In this document: positions 25,009 through 33,436 of the stretch, piece by piece
How the letters are laid out: each line of letters opens with the position of its first letter
Numbering within the stretch: the stretch's first letter is position 1
NCBI GenBank assembly: GCA_029226205.1
Contig: JAQXXT010000021.1
Span: forward strand, 1 to 39,003
Source of the DNA: Prevotellaceae bacterium
GTDB taxonomy: Bacteria; Bacteroidota; Bacteroidia; Bacteroidales; Bacteroidaceae
Direction: 5' to 3'
Length of the DNA: 39,003 nt
Made by a program: the position numbers and the translations under genes
Notes under the pieces: model-generated
Database searches by the model: none
What the model was told of the DNA's origin: nothing
What the model saw: the letters and a program-made list of their open reading frames with translations, nothing else

Positions 25009-28000
25009 TTAGAAGCCGTCGAGGTCGTAATATTCGTCCTCGAGGTCATAGTCGTTACTATTATTATTGTTGTTCTGATTCTTCTTTTGCGTGTCCTGCT
25101 GCTGGGTGCCCGTGGGCTCACTGCCGAAACCGTCATCGAAATAGATGCCGGTGTCGTCGGGATTAGGCTTTGTGGGCACCGTAGGCTTCGTAGGCGCTGT
25201 GGGCTTCGTAGGCACTGTAGGCTTTGTGGGCGCAGCGGGCTTTGTGGGTGCTGTAGGCTTTGTGGGCGCAGCGGGCTTTGTAGGCTGCTCGGGCTCTACC
25301 GTGAAAGTGTCGTTTGTGGCGGGCGTCGTCGGCTTGGCGGCGGGCTTCTGAGGCTGCTCGGGCTCGATAAAGAAGCCGTCGTCAGAGGTAGGCGTCGTAG
25401 GCTGCTGATTTTCCTCTTCTGCGGGCTGCTCATTCTCGGAGGAAGATTTGCTTTCCGGCTCCGGGCTTTCCGCAGGCTCTATCGGCTCATCGAAGAGATC
25501 GACGTCGCGAACCTTGATGGGGGCGAAATGGCGGGAATAGAACTTATCGTAGTCGGCATAGCTGAAGCGGGAACCGATGAGGCTGAGGTTCTGTTCACTG
25601 ATGATCAGCGCCCGCGTACGCCGGAGCAACGGCAGTAAAGGCCGCTGCTGATAGAGGCTGTGGGCATACTGCCAGGCTTCGTCGTAGGAACGGAAGCCAC
25701 GGATGACCATACGATGCAGGTCGCCGTCCTCTTCAATGGCAATGTCGAAGTTACGCACGAGATACGTCGTGAAGTTGTATTTCGCCAGTTGGAAGAGCAG
25801 TTGATTCTCGTTGATACTGTCGGGATTGTACACGGCCATAAAGAGGAAGTTGGCGTTGCGGTCAACGGAGAACTGTGCTTTCTTGAGCTTATCACTGTCA
25901 TTGAGTACTTCCGAGCGCCGCGTCCATACATCCTCAAGATTGAACTTTCCGCCATGGAGTTTCCTTCCGGCTTTCACGCCATTGACGATCATACCGGCGA
26001 GTTCACTGATACGACTGTTCGGGTATTTCTCCACGACTTCTTTCATATCGGCAACACATCCGTTGGCATCTCCGGCATTGAGCTTGCTCAGTCCGCCGAT
26101 AAACAGAAACTTGTCACGGTTAGCCCCAAGAGGGAACCGGCTCTTTGACAGTGCCTCATTCTGGGCTACTTCCGTGTAACGGTCAGCCTTGAAAGCGTCG
26201 TAGGTGGCTGCATAGAGGGAGTCTTCGAGATGAACACCGTTGCGGGCGTTAGCGAAATAGTAAGGATCGGAGAGCATAACGGTCCAGGTACTCTTCGGAT
26301 AGTCGTTCTTCAACTTGTTGAGATAGACATTCGCCGTATTCTCATCACCCTTACGCATATATAATAGGTATAGGTGATAGTACGCGTCATCCATGTGTTC
26401 GTAATCAGGATGATCATCGGAGAGTCTGCGGAGAAACTTCTCACTTAATGGCAGATTGTCGAGATCATCCTTGAAGATGACACCGGCATGATAGAGTCCG
26501 TCTTCAAGGAGCTTGTTGCTCTCTGCCAGCTGGTCTGTCGTCATCGGGATCTGTTTCAGATAATATTCCCGTTTATGTGGATCATTCTGTGCGGAGTCGT
26601 TGACTTGCTGGAGCGAGTCCTCATGTGCGGCAACTTGTGCGAGAGAGTCACGCATCTCATCCGTCATCTCACCATTCTGCAGACCGGCGACGACAGTAGT
26701 GTTTACGCGTTGCCAGTTATCGACATTCTCGCGCTTACCCCATTGCCGCTGGAAGGATTGCTTACCTTGCTGAACGGTCATCGGATTGTAGAAATACCAA
26801 GTCTGTGAAGAACCGGAAGAGGATGATGAAGTGGACGAAGAAGAACTGGAGGAGTTAGGCTGGTTCATACTGTTACCACCATACTGAGCCTCACGTTGAG
26901 CCACCTCGCTCTGAGCTTGGTTACGTTTCTCTTCTTTCTCCTTTTTCTTCAGCGCTTCGATGACACGGTCGATGGCGGCATTACGGTCTTTCTCGTCCAT
27001 CTTGGCAAGAGCCTGGAGAGAGTCCTGCAGCTCAACGGCATCCGTATAGGGCGCTAACTTATCCAGGACTTTCGAGCGCCGGGAGAGCTGTTCATAATCT
27101 TTGCGGTCCTTATCGAGGAGTCCGATGGCCTCGTCATAACATCTGCGGGCATCGCCGTATTTCTCTTTCGCCCAGTAGAGATCACCGAGATGAAGGAGAA
27201 GCACGCCTTTCTCAATACCACTCTGCGTGGCTTTCTTGTTACCTTGTTCGTAGGCGTTTATGGCCTGCAGCGTATCTTTGTCGGCGAGATAGATATTACC
27301 GATGGCGTAATACACTTGGTCGAGATAGTCCTTGTTCTTATCAGACCGGGCCATCCGTTTCAGTTTCCCGATCATTTTCTTTGACTGTCCTTTTGCCAAT
27401 ACCTCCGTCATGGAGATACGTGCGTTGAACTCCAGCTCATAAGGCGGATTCATGCGAATGACATGACGGAAAGCCTGATAGGCCTCCTGTCGGCGGTTCA
27501 ATGCGGCGTATACCTGTCCAAGGAGATAATATTCACGGGCTTTCTGCCGGTGGCGCATCTCGTGACGGATTACTTTCTGCAGATAGGGTACGGCTTTCGC
27601 GTAATCGCCGGTATGCACATAATAGTCAGCGAGCGTATAGTCCCATTCCTTACGGGCGCGCCAGTCGATGGAGTCACGCTGCATATTACGGATGACATCC
27701 TCCGCATCGTAGAGCCAGTCTTGTTCGATATAGCATTTAGCCAACCATGCACGCGCGCGCCCGTAGATAGCCGGTTGCGTGGCGTAAAGGCGACTCATAT
27801 ACGCAAAGGTGGAGGCAGCGTCCTCGAACGCGCCTTCGTGGAACTGTGACCGTCCCATGAGCATCCATACCTTCCACATAAACGGGTTGTATTCCCGTCG
27901 GCTGAGCCATTCAATATCTTTCTCCGTCTTTCTTCGACTCTTGTCCCAAACGGGCCGTTTCTTGATGGAGTGAAGTTGTATGGCTTTCTTGGCTTTCTCG

Positions 28001-28269
28001 ATAGCTTTGTCGAAATTTCCTTTACCCAGTTCCCGGCTGTTCTTATTCCCGACGGTATAGAGAGGCAACATCTCTGTATAGTTGTCCTTGTTGCCTTGTT
28101 CCTTTTCCAGAGAACCGTCAATATACGCCTGTGCGCCGTTATAGTAGACATTATAACGCGTATTGAAGGCCTGCCACCATCGTGAGGTGGCGGTATTTGT
28201 CTTGTGCGTGCCGCAGGCGGCGAGGCAGAGGACGAAGAGAATGGTCAGGAAATATTTAAACTTATTCAC
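25009..28269 (-). CDS. porW: PorW/SprE-like TPR lipoprotein of type IX secretion
   Basis: A large lipoprotein, 1086 aa, of the PorW (gliding SprE) family, which supports type IX secretion at the periplasmic side. The lipobox LAAC puts the lipid on Cys19, and the next blocks include SRWWQAFNTRYNVYYNGAQA, typical of the family. Tetratricopeptide-like helices run from about residue 130 to 420 and again from about 600 to 720. A Ser-rich patch (about 470-485) links them. The C-terminal 200 residues are low complexity: acidic/Gln-rich stretches, then a PTKP repeat, ending in an acidic DLEDEYYDLDGF. Its first 8 bases overlap the ABC permease gene. The C-terminal tail is probably strain-variable. Confidence 0.9.
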   Translation of the reverse strand: MNKFKYFLTILFVLCLAACGTHKTNTATSRWWQAFNTRYNVYYNGAQAYIDGSLEKEQGNKDNYTEMLPLYTVGNKNSRELGKGNFDKAIEKAKKAIQLHSIKKRPVWDKSRRKTEKDIEWLSRREYNPFMWKVWMLMGRSQFHEGAFEDAASTFAYMSRLYATQPAIYGRARAWLAKCYIEQDWLYDAEDVIRNMQRDSIDWRARKEWDYTLADYYVHTGDYAKAVPYLQKVIRHEMRHRQKAREYYLLGQVYAALNRRQEAYQAFRHVIRMNPPYELEFNARISMTEVLAKGQSKKMIGKLKRMARSDKNKDYLDQVYYAIGNIYLADKDTLQAINAYEQGNKKATQSGIEKGVLLLHLGDLYWAKEKYGDARRCYDEAIGLLDKDRKDYEQLSRRSKVLDKLAPYTDAVELQDSLQALAKMDEKDRNAAIDRVIEALKKKEKEEKRNQAQSEVAQREAQYGGNSMNQPNSSSSSSSTSSSSSGSSQTWYFYNPMTVQQGKQSFQRQWGKRENVDNWQRVNTTVVAGLQNGEMTDEMRDSLAQVAAHEDSLQQVNDSAQNDPHKREYYLKQIPMTTDQLAESNKLLEDGLYHAGVIFKDDLDNLPLSEKFLRRLSDDHPDYEHMDDAYYHLYLLYMRKGDENTANVYLNKLKNDYPKSTWTVMLSDPYYFANARNGVHLEDSLYAATYDAFKADRYTEVAQNEALSKSRFPLGANRDKFLFIGGLSKLNAGDANGCVADMKEVVEKYPNSRISELAGMIVNGVKAGRKLHGGKFNLEDVWTRRSEVLNDSDKLKKAQFSVDRNANFLFMAVYNPDSINENQLLFQLAKYNFTTYLVRNFDIAIEEDGDLHRMVIRGFRSYDEAWQYAHSLYQQRPLLPLLRRTRALIISEQNLSLIGSRFSYADYDKFYSRHFAPIKVRDVDLFDEPIEPAESPEPESKSSSENEQPAEEENQQPTTPTSDDGFFIEPEQPQKPAAKPTTPATNDTFTVEPEQPTKPAAPTKPTAPTKPAAPTKPTVPTKPTAPTKPTVPTKPNPDDTGIYFDDGFGSEPTGTQQQDTQKKNQNNNNNSNDYDLEDEYYDLDGF
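25166..25283 (-). repeat. 18-bp coding repeat in porW
   Basis: About seven copies of a hexapeptide PTKP-(T/A)-(A/V) near the porW C-terminus. Only GCC/GTC-type third positions and a few codons differ. It is a candidate for copy-number variation by slippage without loss of frame. Confidence 0.85.
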
Positions 28270-29077
28270 GGTGAGAACGGATAATCATAATTTTAATGCC
28301 TCTGGCCAGGAGATACACGAGGATGCCCATGAAGATGATGGCGGCGCCGGAGGGGACATTAAGCTCGTAGCTCACGAGGAGTCCGAGGAGACAGTCGGCG
28401 AAGCCGATGGCGATACTGCCGATGATCATCTTCTTATAAGAATAGGTGAAGAGGTTGGCCGTGATCTGCGGAATGGTCAGCAGACTGATGGCGAGGACGA
28501 TACCAACGAGGCGGAGTGTCGCCACGATTGTCATGGCGATGAGGGCCATCATACCATATTCGATGAAGTCCACGGGCAGATGTTGTGACCGTGCGAACGT
28601 GTTGTCAAAGGCTACGCAGACGATCGGCTGCAGGAAGAGTGCAAAGATTACGGTGACGATGACGGTGAGCACGGCCAACAGGCAGAGGTCTGCAGAGCCG
28701 ATGGTGAGGATGCTGCCGAAGAGGAATGACGGCATGTCGGGCATGAATCCCGGCGTGAGGAAGCAGCAGATGATGCCCACGCTCATGCCAAAGGTCCAGA
28801 AGAGTGCGATGGCAGAGTCTTCCCGGACATCGGCGCGATGGGAGAGCCACTGCACGCCGAAGGCACTCAGCACGGCATAGACCATTGCCGAGAGGATCGG
28901 GTTCCATCCGCAGAGCACGCCGATGCCGATGCCGCCGAAGGAGGCGTGAGTGATACCGCCGCTGATGAGTACGAGTCGTCGCGTGACGATATACGTACCG
29001 ATACATCCGCAGAGGATACTCGCCAGAAGGGCGCCCCAGAGGGCATTCTGAAAGAACGTATAATGCAGCAGTTCCAT
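28262..29077 (-). CDS. ABC-3 family metal ABC transporter permease
   Basis: Inner-membrane channel of a zinc/manganese-type ABC importer (ZnuB/MntB family), 271 aa with seven or eight hydrophobic helices. Family motifs are the N-terminal LWGALLASILCGCIGTYIVT, RRLVLISGGITHASFGGIGIG and LRLVGIVLAISLLTIPQITA. The cognate ATPase and binding protein are not adjacent. It sits 44 bp after the small Cys-containing gene and overlaps porW by 8 bp, so it is expressed with the secretion genes. The metal cannot be told from the sequence; zinc is the usual assignment. Confidence 0.92.
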   Translation of the reverse strand: MELLHYTFFQNALWGALLASILCGCIGTYIVTRRLVLISGGITHASFGGIGIGVLCGWNPILSAMVYAVLSAFGVQWLSHRADVREDSAIALFWTFGMSVGIICCFLTPGFMPDMPSFLFGSILTIGSADLCLLAVLTVIVTVIFALFLQPIVCVAFDNTFARSQHLPVDFIEYGMMALIAMTIVATLRLVGIVLAISLLTIPQITANLFTYSYKKMIIGSIAIGFADCLLGLLVSYELNVPSGAAIIFMGILVYLLARGIKIMIIRSHRE

Positions 29078-29121
29078 TATTATTGTTATACTATTATCTA
29101 TTTGTTACCCCGAAGTTTCCG

Positions 29122-29511
29122 TCAGCCATTGATCAATGCGATGAGCTCGTCCTTGATTTGGTCGGGCACGTTGACACCACGCAGGATCAGACTTCTGTTC
29201 CAGTCTTTCACCTCTTCAGGTTTCATGGTGTACATCACTTCCGCAAACTGGTCGGCTTCTTCGTCCGTATATTGGTCGGAGGGTCTGCCTTTGAAAGCAT
29301 CGAGTTCCTCGTCGTCGAAATATTCTATCGGTTGTGTGGCCGCCTCCATGACGCATTCTTGTTCGCATTTCGCGTTGACGCCGTCACAGGTGGCGCAGGA
29401 GGAAGGAGGCGGGATAACGACCTCATCCTTTTCTCCGCGGTGGTGGGAGACAAGGGCGAGGATGGCCGCAAAGAGTCCGAGGGCGACGAGCGCCAGAATG
29501 AGAATATACAT
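29122..29511 (-). CDS. Small membrane-anchored protein with a CxxC cluster
   Basis: A 129-residue protein of unknown function. Residues 1-22 form one hydrophobic segment (MYILILALVALGLFAAILALV), followed by a basic patch, so it is probably an N-terminally anchored inner-membrane protein. A cysteine cluster SCATCDGVNAKCEQECV lies at about 38-54 and could bind metal or an Fe-S centre. The rest is acidic and helical (EELDAFKGRPSDQYTDEEAD, MKPEEVKDWNRSL). It lies 6 bp after aroA and 44 bp before the ABC permease. The Cys cluster next to a metal permease is suggestive, but no function can be claimed. Confidence 0.8.
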   Translation of the reverse strand: MYILILALVALGLFAAILALVSHHRGEKDEVVIPPPSSCATCDGVNAKCEQECVMEAATQPIEYFDDEELDAFKGRPSDQYTDEEADQFAEVMYTMKPEEVKDWNRSLILRGVNVPDQIKDELIALING

Positions 29512-29517
29512 GTTGTT

Positions 29518-30765
29518 TTATTTTTGTTCGGTAATTTGGAAGCCGACATTCTTGAGATCTTCCCAGTAATGAGGATAAGACTTCGTGACGACGTGCGGAT
29601 TGTTGATCTTCAGGCCGGGATGGCGGAAAGCGGCGGGAGCGAAGGCCAGCGCCATACGATGGTCCTCGTAGGTATCTATCGGCGCGTCGGAAGTCTGGCA
29701 GCGCTCGCCGGTCCAGAATAGCGTCTCTCCGTTCTCGTCGTAGATCACGAAGCCCATTTTCCGCAGTTCGGCTTTCAGTGCCTCAATACGGTCCGTCTCT
29801 TTGATCTTCAGCGTCTGTAGTCCCGTGAAGCGGAACGGCAGTCCCATCTCACAGCAGCAGACGACGAATGTCTGTGCCAGATCGGGCGAGCCACTGAAGT
29901 CGTAATCGAGGCGCGGAAGGAGACAGCGGTGTTTCAGGAGCTTTACGGCTGTCGGCTTGCCGTCGCTTGTCGTGAAGGTAGTCTTCACGCCAAGGAGGGA
30001 GAAGAGGTATTTCACGACGGAGTCCCCTTGTTTCGATGCATCCATCAGTCCTTCCAATTGAATCTTCGGTTCCTCTTCGGGACACAGCGCAGCCATCTCA
30101 TACCAATAGGAAGCGGCGCTCCAGTCGTTCTCGATGAGGTAAGGATGATCCTCGTAGGGCTTTGGCTTGACGGTGATCGTATCGACATCACTCCATTCAG
30201 CGTCAGCGCCAAACTCGTGCATCGTCCACAGCGTGAGATCGATGTAAGGGCGCGAGATAACCTCGCTCTTCAGTTTCAGTTCAAGGCCGTTCTTCATGAC
30301 GGGGCCAATCATCAGAAGAGCGGAGATAAACTGTGAGCTTATATTGCCATCCACTTCTATAGAACCGCCGTCGAGCTGATGCCCACGAATACGCAGAGGA
30401 GGAAAGCCTTCCTCGCCCTCGTAGGAGATGTCTGCGCCGAGATATCGCAAGGCGTCGACGAGGATAGATATCGGCCGGTGCTTCATGCGCTCTGTTCCCG
30501 TGATGACATGCTCGCCCTCATTGACGGCGAGGTAAGCTGTGAGGAAGCGCATGGCCGTTCCGGCGGCCTTGATGTTGATGACCTCCGGCATGTCCTTCAA
30601 CGCGTTGATCATGACTTCCGTGTCGTCACAGTCGCTGAGGTTCTTCGGAAGACAGGAGCCATGAGCAAGGGCGTGGATGATGAGCGCGCGGTTGCTGATG
30701 CTTTTCGATGCCGGCAGATCAATGTCTGCCTGAAGATGCTGGGGTGCAGTGAGTGTATAGTACAT
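29518..30765 (-). CDS. aroA: 3-phosphoshikimate 1-carboxyvinyltransferase (EPSP synthase)
   Basis: Sixth step of the shikimate pathway: shikimate-3-phosphate plus phosphoenolpyruvate gives EPSP. 415 aa. Substrate-binding motifs are LPASKSISNRALI near residue 17, GTAMRFLTAYL at about 87-97 and the C-terminal KIKETDRIEALKAELRKMG. The start is the ATG at 30765. It is slightly shorter than the E. coli enzyme, as usual in Bacteroidetes. It is preceded by the metalloprotease gene (10 bp) and followed by the Cys-cluster gene (6 bp), so it is part of the long minus-strand run. Confidence 0.97.
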   Translation of the reverse strand: MYYTLTAPQHLQADIDLPASKSISNRALIIHALAHGSCLPKNLSDCDDTEVMINALKDMPEVINIKAAGTAMRFLTAYLAVNEGEHVITGTERMKHRPISILVDALRYLGADISYEGEEGFPPLRIRGHQLDGGSIEVDGNISSQFISALLMIGPVMKNGLELKLKSEVISRPYIDLTLWTMHEFGADAEWSDVDTITVKPKPYEDHPYLIENDWSAASYWYEMAALCPEEEPKIQLEGLMDASKQGDSVVKYLFSLLGVKTTFTTSDGKPTAVKLLKHRCLLPRLDYDFSGSPDLAQTFVVCCCEMGLPFRFTGLQTLKIKETDRIEALKAELRKMGFVIYDENGETLFWTGERCQTSDAPIDTYEDHRMALAFAPAAFRHPGLKINNPHVVTKSYPHYWEDLKNVGFQITEQK

Positions 30766-30775
30766 ATTAATATTT

Positions 30776-31987
30776 TTATTTCGACATCAGGAGAGGTGTT
30801 TCCACCATCTCTTCTTCGGCCCGGGAGGCGGAACTGCGGTTGACACCGTTCTTCTTCGGTCCCGGAATCATCGGACTATAATAGAGCACATGGCGTACAC
30901 GCTGCAGCTGTTCGGGAGTGAAGCGGAAGCCATAAGTGTAGTTGTAATCCATGAAGTTCTCCGACGTGAAAGTGAGGTTGTCACAGTTCGTCCGTTTCAC
31001 GATATCGGCTACACTAAGGATCTTTCCCGTAGACTCGGCATTGGAGATGAGATCCCTGAGCTCTTGCTGGTATTCCTTCCGGTTGTACGACGGCGTGTCG
31101 TCACAGTAGTCGGTATCCGCACAACTGTCGAGCGTTTCCATGTCGGAGCCGTTGACTTTCTCTGTGAATGTATGGTGCAGTCCGAAGTAATGCCCAAGTT
31201 CATGAGCGAGCGTGACATTGATATCGAGAGAGATATCCGTACTGCTGAGGTATCCCGAAGTCTCTGTCGTCGTGTAACGCGGCCATTCGCAGTAGAGGAT
31301 TCTCTTTCCGGCCGTTGTGTTATAGGCGCTGTTGATGCAAACGGCGGGGGTATAGGAAATCTTGTTCTTGGCGATATAGCGTGTCGTCGTCTTGTTGAGG
31401 CCGTCGAGCGGATTGTCGTTTGTTGTCAGTGGCATGCTCGTCTGTCCGAGCGTGAGACTGCCGTCAATGCCGGAGCTCTTGAAATCAAAGAGCATGATGT
31501 TGACATATTCGTTCGGGTCCCAGATATACTGGATGTTACTCTTCGACGTCAGGAAGTCGGAAGGAGAGATAGGCCACGATCCTTTATATATCTCGTAGTC
31601 GATCCCCGAAGTGGCGTTGCCGTTCTCGTCTCTGGAGGCGAGGACGAAGTCAACGCCCATATCCTCGCTCGCCGTCTGTCCGTCGGCGCCGGTATAGCGC
31701 CCGCTCTGATAGTAGACATTTCCTTTCCACAGCTCGTTGACCTGTGCGAGGATCGTCTTGATTCTCGCTTCCGTAATCGTGCTGATGTCGTCTCCTTGCT
31801 GATAGAGCACATGGAAGACAACGGGAATCTTATAACGGTAGCTGTCGTTGATCGTCGTCACGCTGTCCTCGTCCTGGTCGTTGTCGACGGGGATGTAGTC
31901 AGCGACGGCATGCTGACAAGCGCCGCACAGAAAGGCAATACTGCCGAGCAGTGCAGCGAGGCGTATCGTATGTTTCTTTTCCTTCAT
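30776..31987 (-). CDS. Zinc metalloprotease lipoprotein (BF0631-like, pappalysin type)
   Basis: Exported metzincin-type peptidase of the family known from Bacteroides as BF0631. I placed the start at 31987 (MKEKKHTIRLAALL), giving 403 aa. The signal peptide ends in LCGAC, a weak lipobox because Leu is one position out of register. The zinc site HELGHYFGLHH is at about residues 262-272, with the third His as in pappalysins. The Met-turn is FMDYNY near 340. Blocks YKIPVVFHVLYQ and DTDYCDDTPSYN are typical, the latter probably disulfide-bonded. It heads the aroA-to-tsaE run. Substrates are unknown. Confidence 0.9.
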   Translation of the reverse strand: MKEKKHTIRLAALLGSIAFLCGACQHAVADYIPVDNDQDEDSVTTINDSYRYKIPVVFHVLYQQGDDISTITEARIKTILAQVNELWKGNVYYQSGRYTGADGQTASEDMGVDFVLASRDENGNATSGIDYEIYKGSWPISPSDFLTSKSNIQYIWDPNEYVNIMLFDFKSSGIDGSLTLGQTSMPLTTNDNPLDGLNKTTTRYIAKNKISYTPAVCINSAYNTTAGKRILYCEWPRYTTTETSGYLSSTDISLDINVTLAHELGHYFGLHHTFTEKVNGSDMETLDSCADTDYCDDTPSYNRKEYQQELRDLISNAESTGKILSVADIVKRTNCDNLTFTSENFMDYNYTYGFRFTPEQLQRVRHVLYYSPMIPGPKKNGVNRSSASRAEEEMVETPLLMSK

Positions 31988-32000
31988 ATTATATATGGTG

Positions 32001-32008
32001 CAAAAATA
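32001..32008 (-). promoter_or_regulatory. Candidate -7 element of the metalloprotease operon
   Basis: TATTTTTG on the minus strand fits TAnnTTTG; no good -33 partner lies 19-21 nt upstream. Transcription would begin within about 10 nt of the chosen ATG, giving a very short leader. Confidence 0.5.
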
Positions 32009-32040
32009 CAAAATATTCCTGACATTCCCTTCCCTTGCTA

Positions 32041-32341
32041 AGAATTTTTAGGGAAAGGGCCCGTTTTATCCGTTTTCAGGTAACCCTAATGTTGTAAAAA
32101 TGCTTACAGATTGAAACATTATTACAAAGACGTTACCATTTGGGGACTTTCGAAACGACAACGACAGGCTGACAGAGCGCAAAAAGACAAGGTAAACGGG
32201 ATGTAAATGCGGATGGTGAAAAAGTGGCTGTATCAATTTGTAAGTTTTATGCAGAGATCTGTTAAGTTTTAAATTGAAAGCCGCACACAGAATTTCAGCT
32301 TTTTTCGGGCTAAAAATTATGTGAAAAATAATGTTAAAGGA
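32041..32341. other. Non-coding intergenic stretch
   Basis: Part of the 31988-32452 gap between two divergent genes. It is AT-rich and holds no repeat of the families listed here. An in-frame stretch of 110 codons on minus (32066-32398) has no recognisable features. I see no RNA gene or terminator in it. Confidence 0.5.
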
Positions 32342-32373
32342 TTTGGAAGTTACAATTTTATGCACTAAATTTG
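32342..32373 (+). promoter_or_regulatory. Consensus promoter of the MORN-like gene
   Basis: TTTG (32342-32345), 20 nt, then TAAATTTG (32366-32373). The predicted leader is about 75 nt. Confidence 0.8.
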
Positions 32374-32452
32374 CAAGTGAAAAGAACGAGGAACACAAAG
32401 TTCTGAGTTCAAGAAATGAACTATAAGTATAACAATTAAAAGACCTAAAGAT

Positions 32453-32959
32453 ATGAAACGTATCATTCTGTTATCCGTTATGTGCATGTTGGCCATCGCA
32501 AGTTTTGGCCGCAAGCATGTTGAGAATGCTACTGTAGTAGCCGACACCATTTATTATGCAGAAAACATGATGAATGTGAAGAGTGCTGATCAGGCAAGTT
32601 ACTATCGCTTGTTGATGACTACGGGTCAGGGACTGGCGAAGGAAGATGTCTTCCAGGACTTCTATATGAATGGCAACTTAAAGGCTGAAGGCGGTTACAG
32701 TTTCATCGACCTGGGCAATGACAAGAACACTGTGTTCAACGGTGAGGTCACTACCTATTATCCTAATGGCAAAGAGAAATGGCACGGCACCTATGTCAAT
32801 GGCAAGCGCCAAGGCTATTTCACCCTTCAGCTCCGTGACGGCGGCGTCGCTGTCGTACAGTTCAAGGATGGCAAGTCCACCCACGACTACTTCACGGTGA
32901 CGAAGAAGGACGGCACGGTAGAGAAGCATCATCTCTCTGAGATCCGCGCTTTGATGTAA
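32453..32959 (+). CDS. Exported MORN-repeat-like protein
   Basis: A 168-residue exported protein of unknown function. A signal peptide covers about residues 1-18 (MKRIILLSVMCMLAIASF). The middle contains two MORN-2-like units (FYMNGNLKAEGGY and YYPNGKEKWHGTYVNGKRQG), beta-hairpin modules found in YwqK-type and surface-associated proteins. The C-terminus is basic and hydrophilic. It is monocistronic, with a consensus promoter and an intrinsic terminator 75 bp after the stop. Proteins with these repeats are sometimes annotated as antitoxins; no toxin gene is next to it, and the signal peptide argues against that role. Confidence 0.78.
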   Translation: MKRIILLSVMCMLAIASFGRKHVENATVVADTIYYAENMMNVKSADQASYYRLLMTTGQGLAKEDVFQDFYMNGNLKAEGGYSFIDLGNDKNTVFNGEVTTYYPNGKEKWHGTYVNGKRQGYFTLQLRDGGVAVVQFKDGKSTHDYFTVTKKDGTVEKHHLSEIRALM

Positions 32960-33033
32960 TAAGAAAAATTTCTCATCTCATAAGTAAAATAAAATCTCTC
33001 TTATAAATTAAATTTTTGTTGATACCACTAAGG

Positions 33034-33061
33034 AAAGGGACTTCGTGAGAAGTCCCTTTTC
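33034..33061 (+). terminator. Intrinsic terminator of the MORN-like gene
   Basis: AAGGGACTT pairs with AAGTCCCTT around a 6-nt loop and is followed by TTTTC. Confidence 0.85.
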
Positions 33062-33088
33062 TCGTGTTGATGGAGGTTTAGGAAAAGC

Positions 33089-33149
33089 CCTTCCTTGCGC
33101 TTGCAAAGCGCAAGCACACGACGGCAGGCCATTCTCTGCCTCCGTAGGG
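33089..33149. repeat. 61-bp repeat, identical copy at 38747-38807
   Basis: Begins CCTTCCTTGCGCTTGC and contains the hairpin CTTGCGCTT/AAGCGCAAG with a 3-nt loop (33094-33114). A second hairpin, GGCAG/CTGCC, lies at 33123-33140. It runs into an inverted GGACGGCC repeat. By eye the two copies are identical over all 61 bp. Confidence 0.85.
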
Positions 33150-33432
33150 TGCGGCCCTTGTGGCCGTCCTGATGGCGACGAGATTCGCGGTTAGGACGGC
33201 CACAAGGGCCGCCCCTACGGAGGGACGTTTCGCGGTTAGGACGGCCACAAGGGCCGCCCCTACGGAGGGACGTTTCGCGGTTAGGACGGCCACAAGGGCC
33301 GCCCCTACGGAGGGGTGTTTTGCGGTTAGGACGGCCACAAGGGCCGCCCCTACGGAGGGACGTTTTGCGGTTAGGACGGCCACAAGGGGCGCACCTACGG
33401 AGTTAGGACGGCCACAAGGGCCGCCCCTACGG
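33142..33432. repeat. GGACGGCC array: one inverted and six direct copies, 45-bp period
   Basis: An inverted copy (33142-33169) is followed by direct copies starting at 33194, 33239, 33284, 33329, 33374 and 33406. The first five are exactly 45 bp apart with a near-identical 18-bp spacer containing GTTTCGCGGTTA. The sixth follows after 32 bp. The copy at 33374 has small changes. The array ends 4 bp before the stop codon of the MFS gene. Because 45 is divisible by three, open frames of repeated RTATRAAP-type peptides run through it; I regard them as artefacts. Together with the 61-bp repeat it accounts for most of the 32960-33436 gap. Confidence 0.92.
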
Positions 33433-33436
33433 AGGA

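Noticed and set aside
32066..32398. 110-aa minus-strand frame in the intergenic stretch
   Set aside because: No domain, odd composition, and it crosses a consensus promoter for the divergent gene.
33142..33432. CRISPR array
   Set aside because: Spacers of about 18 bp are near-identical to each other and one copy is inverted; it is a duplicated repeat unit.
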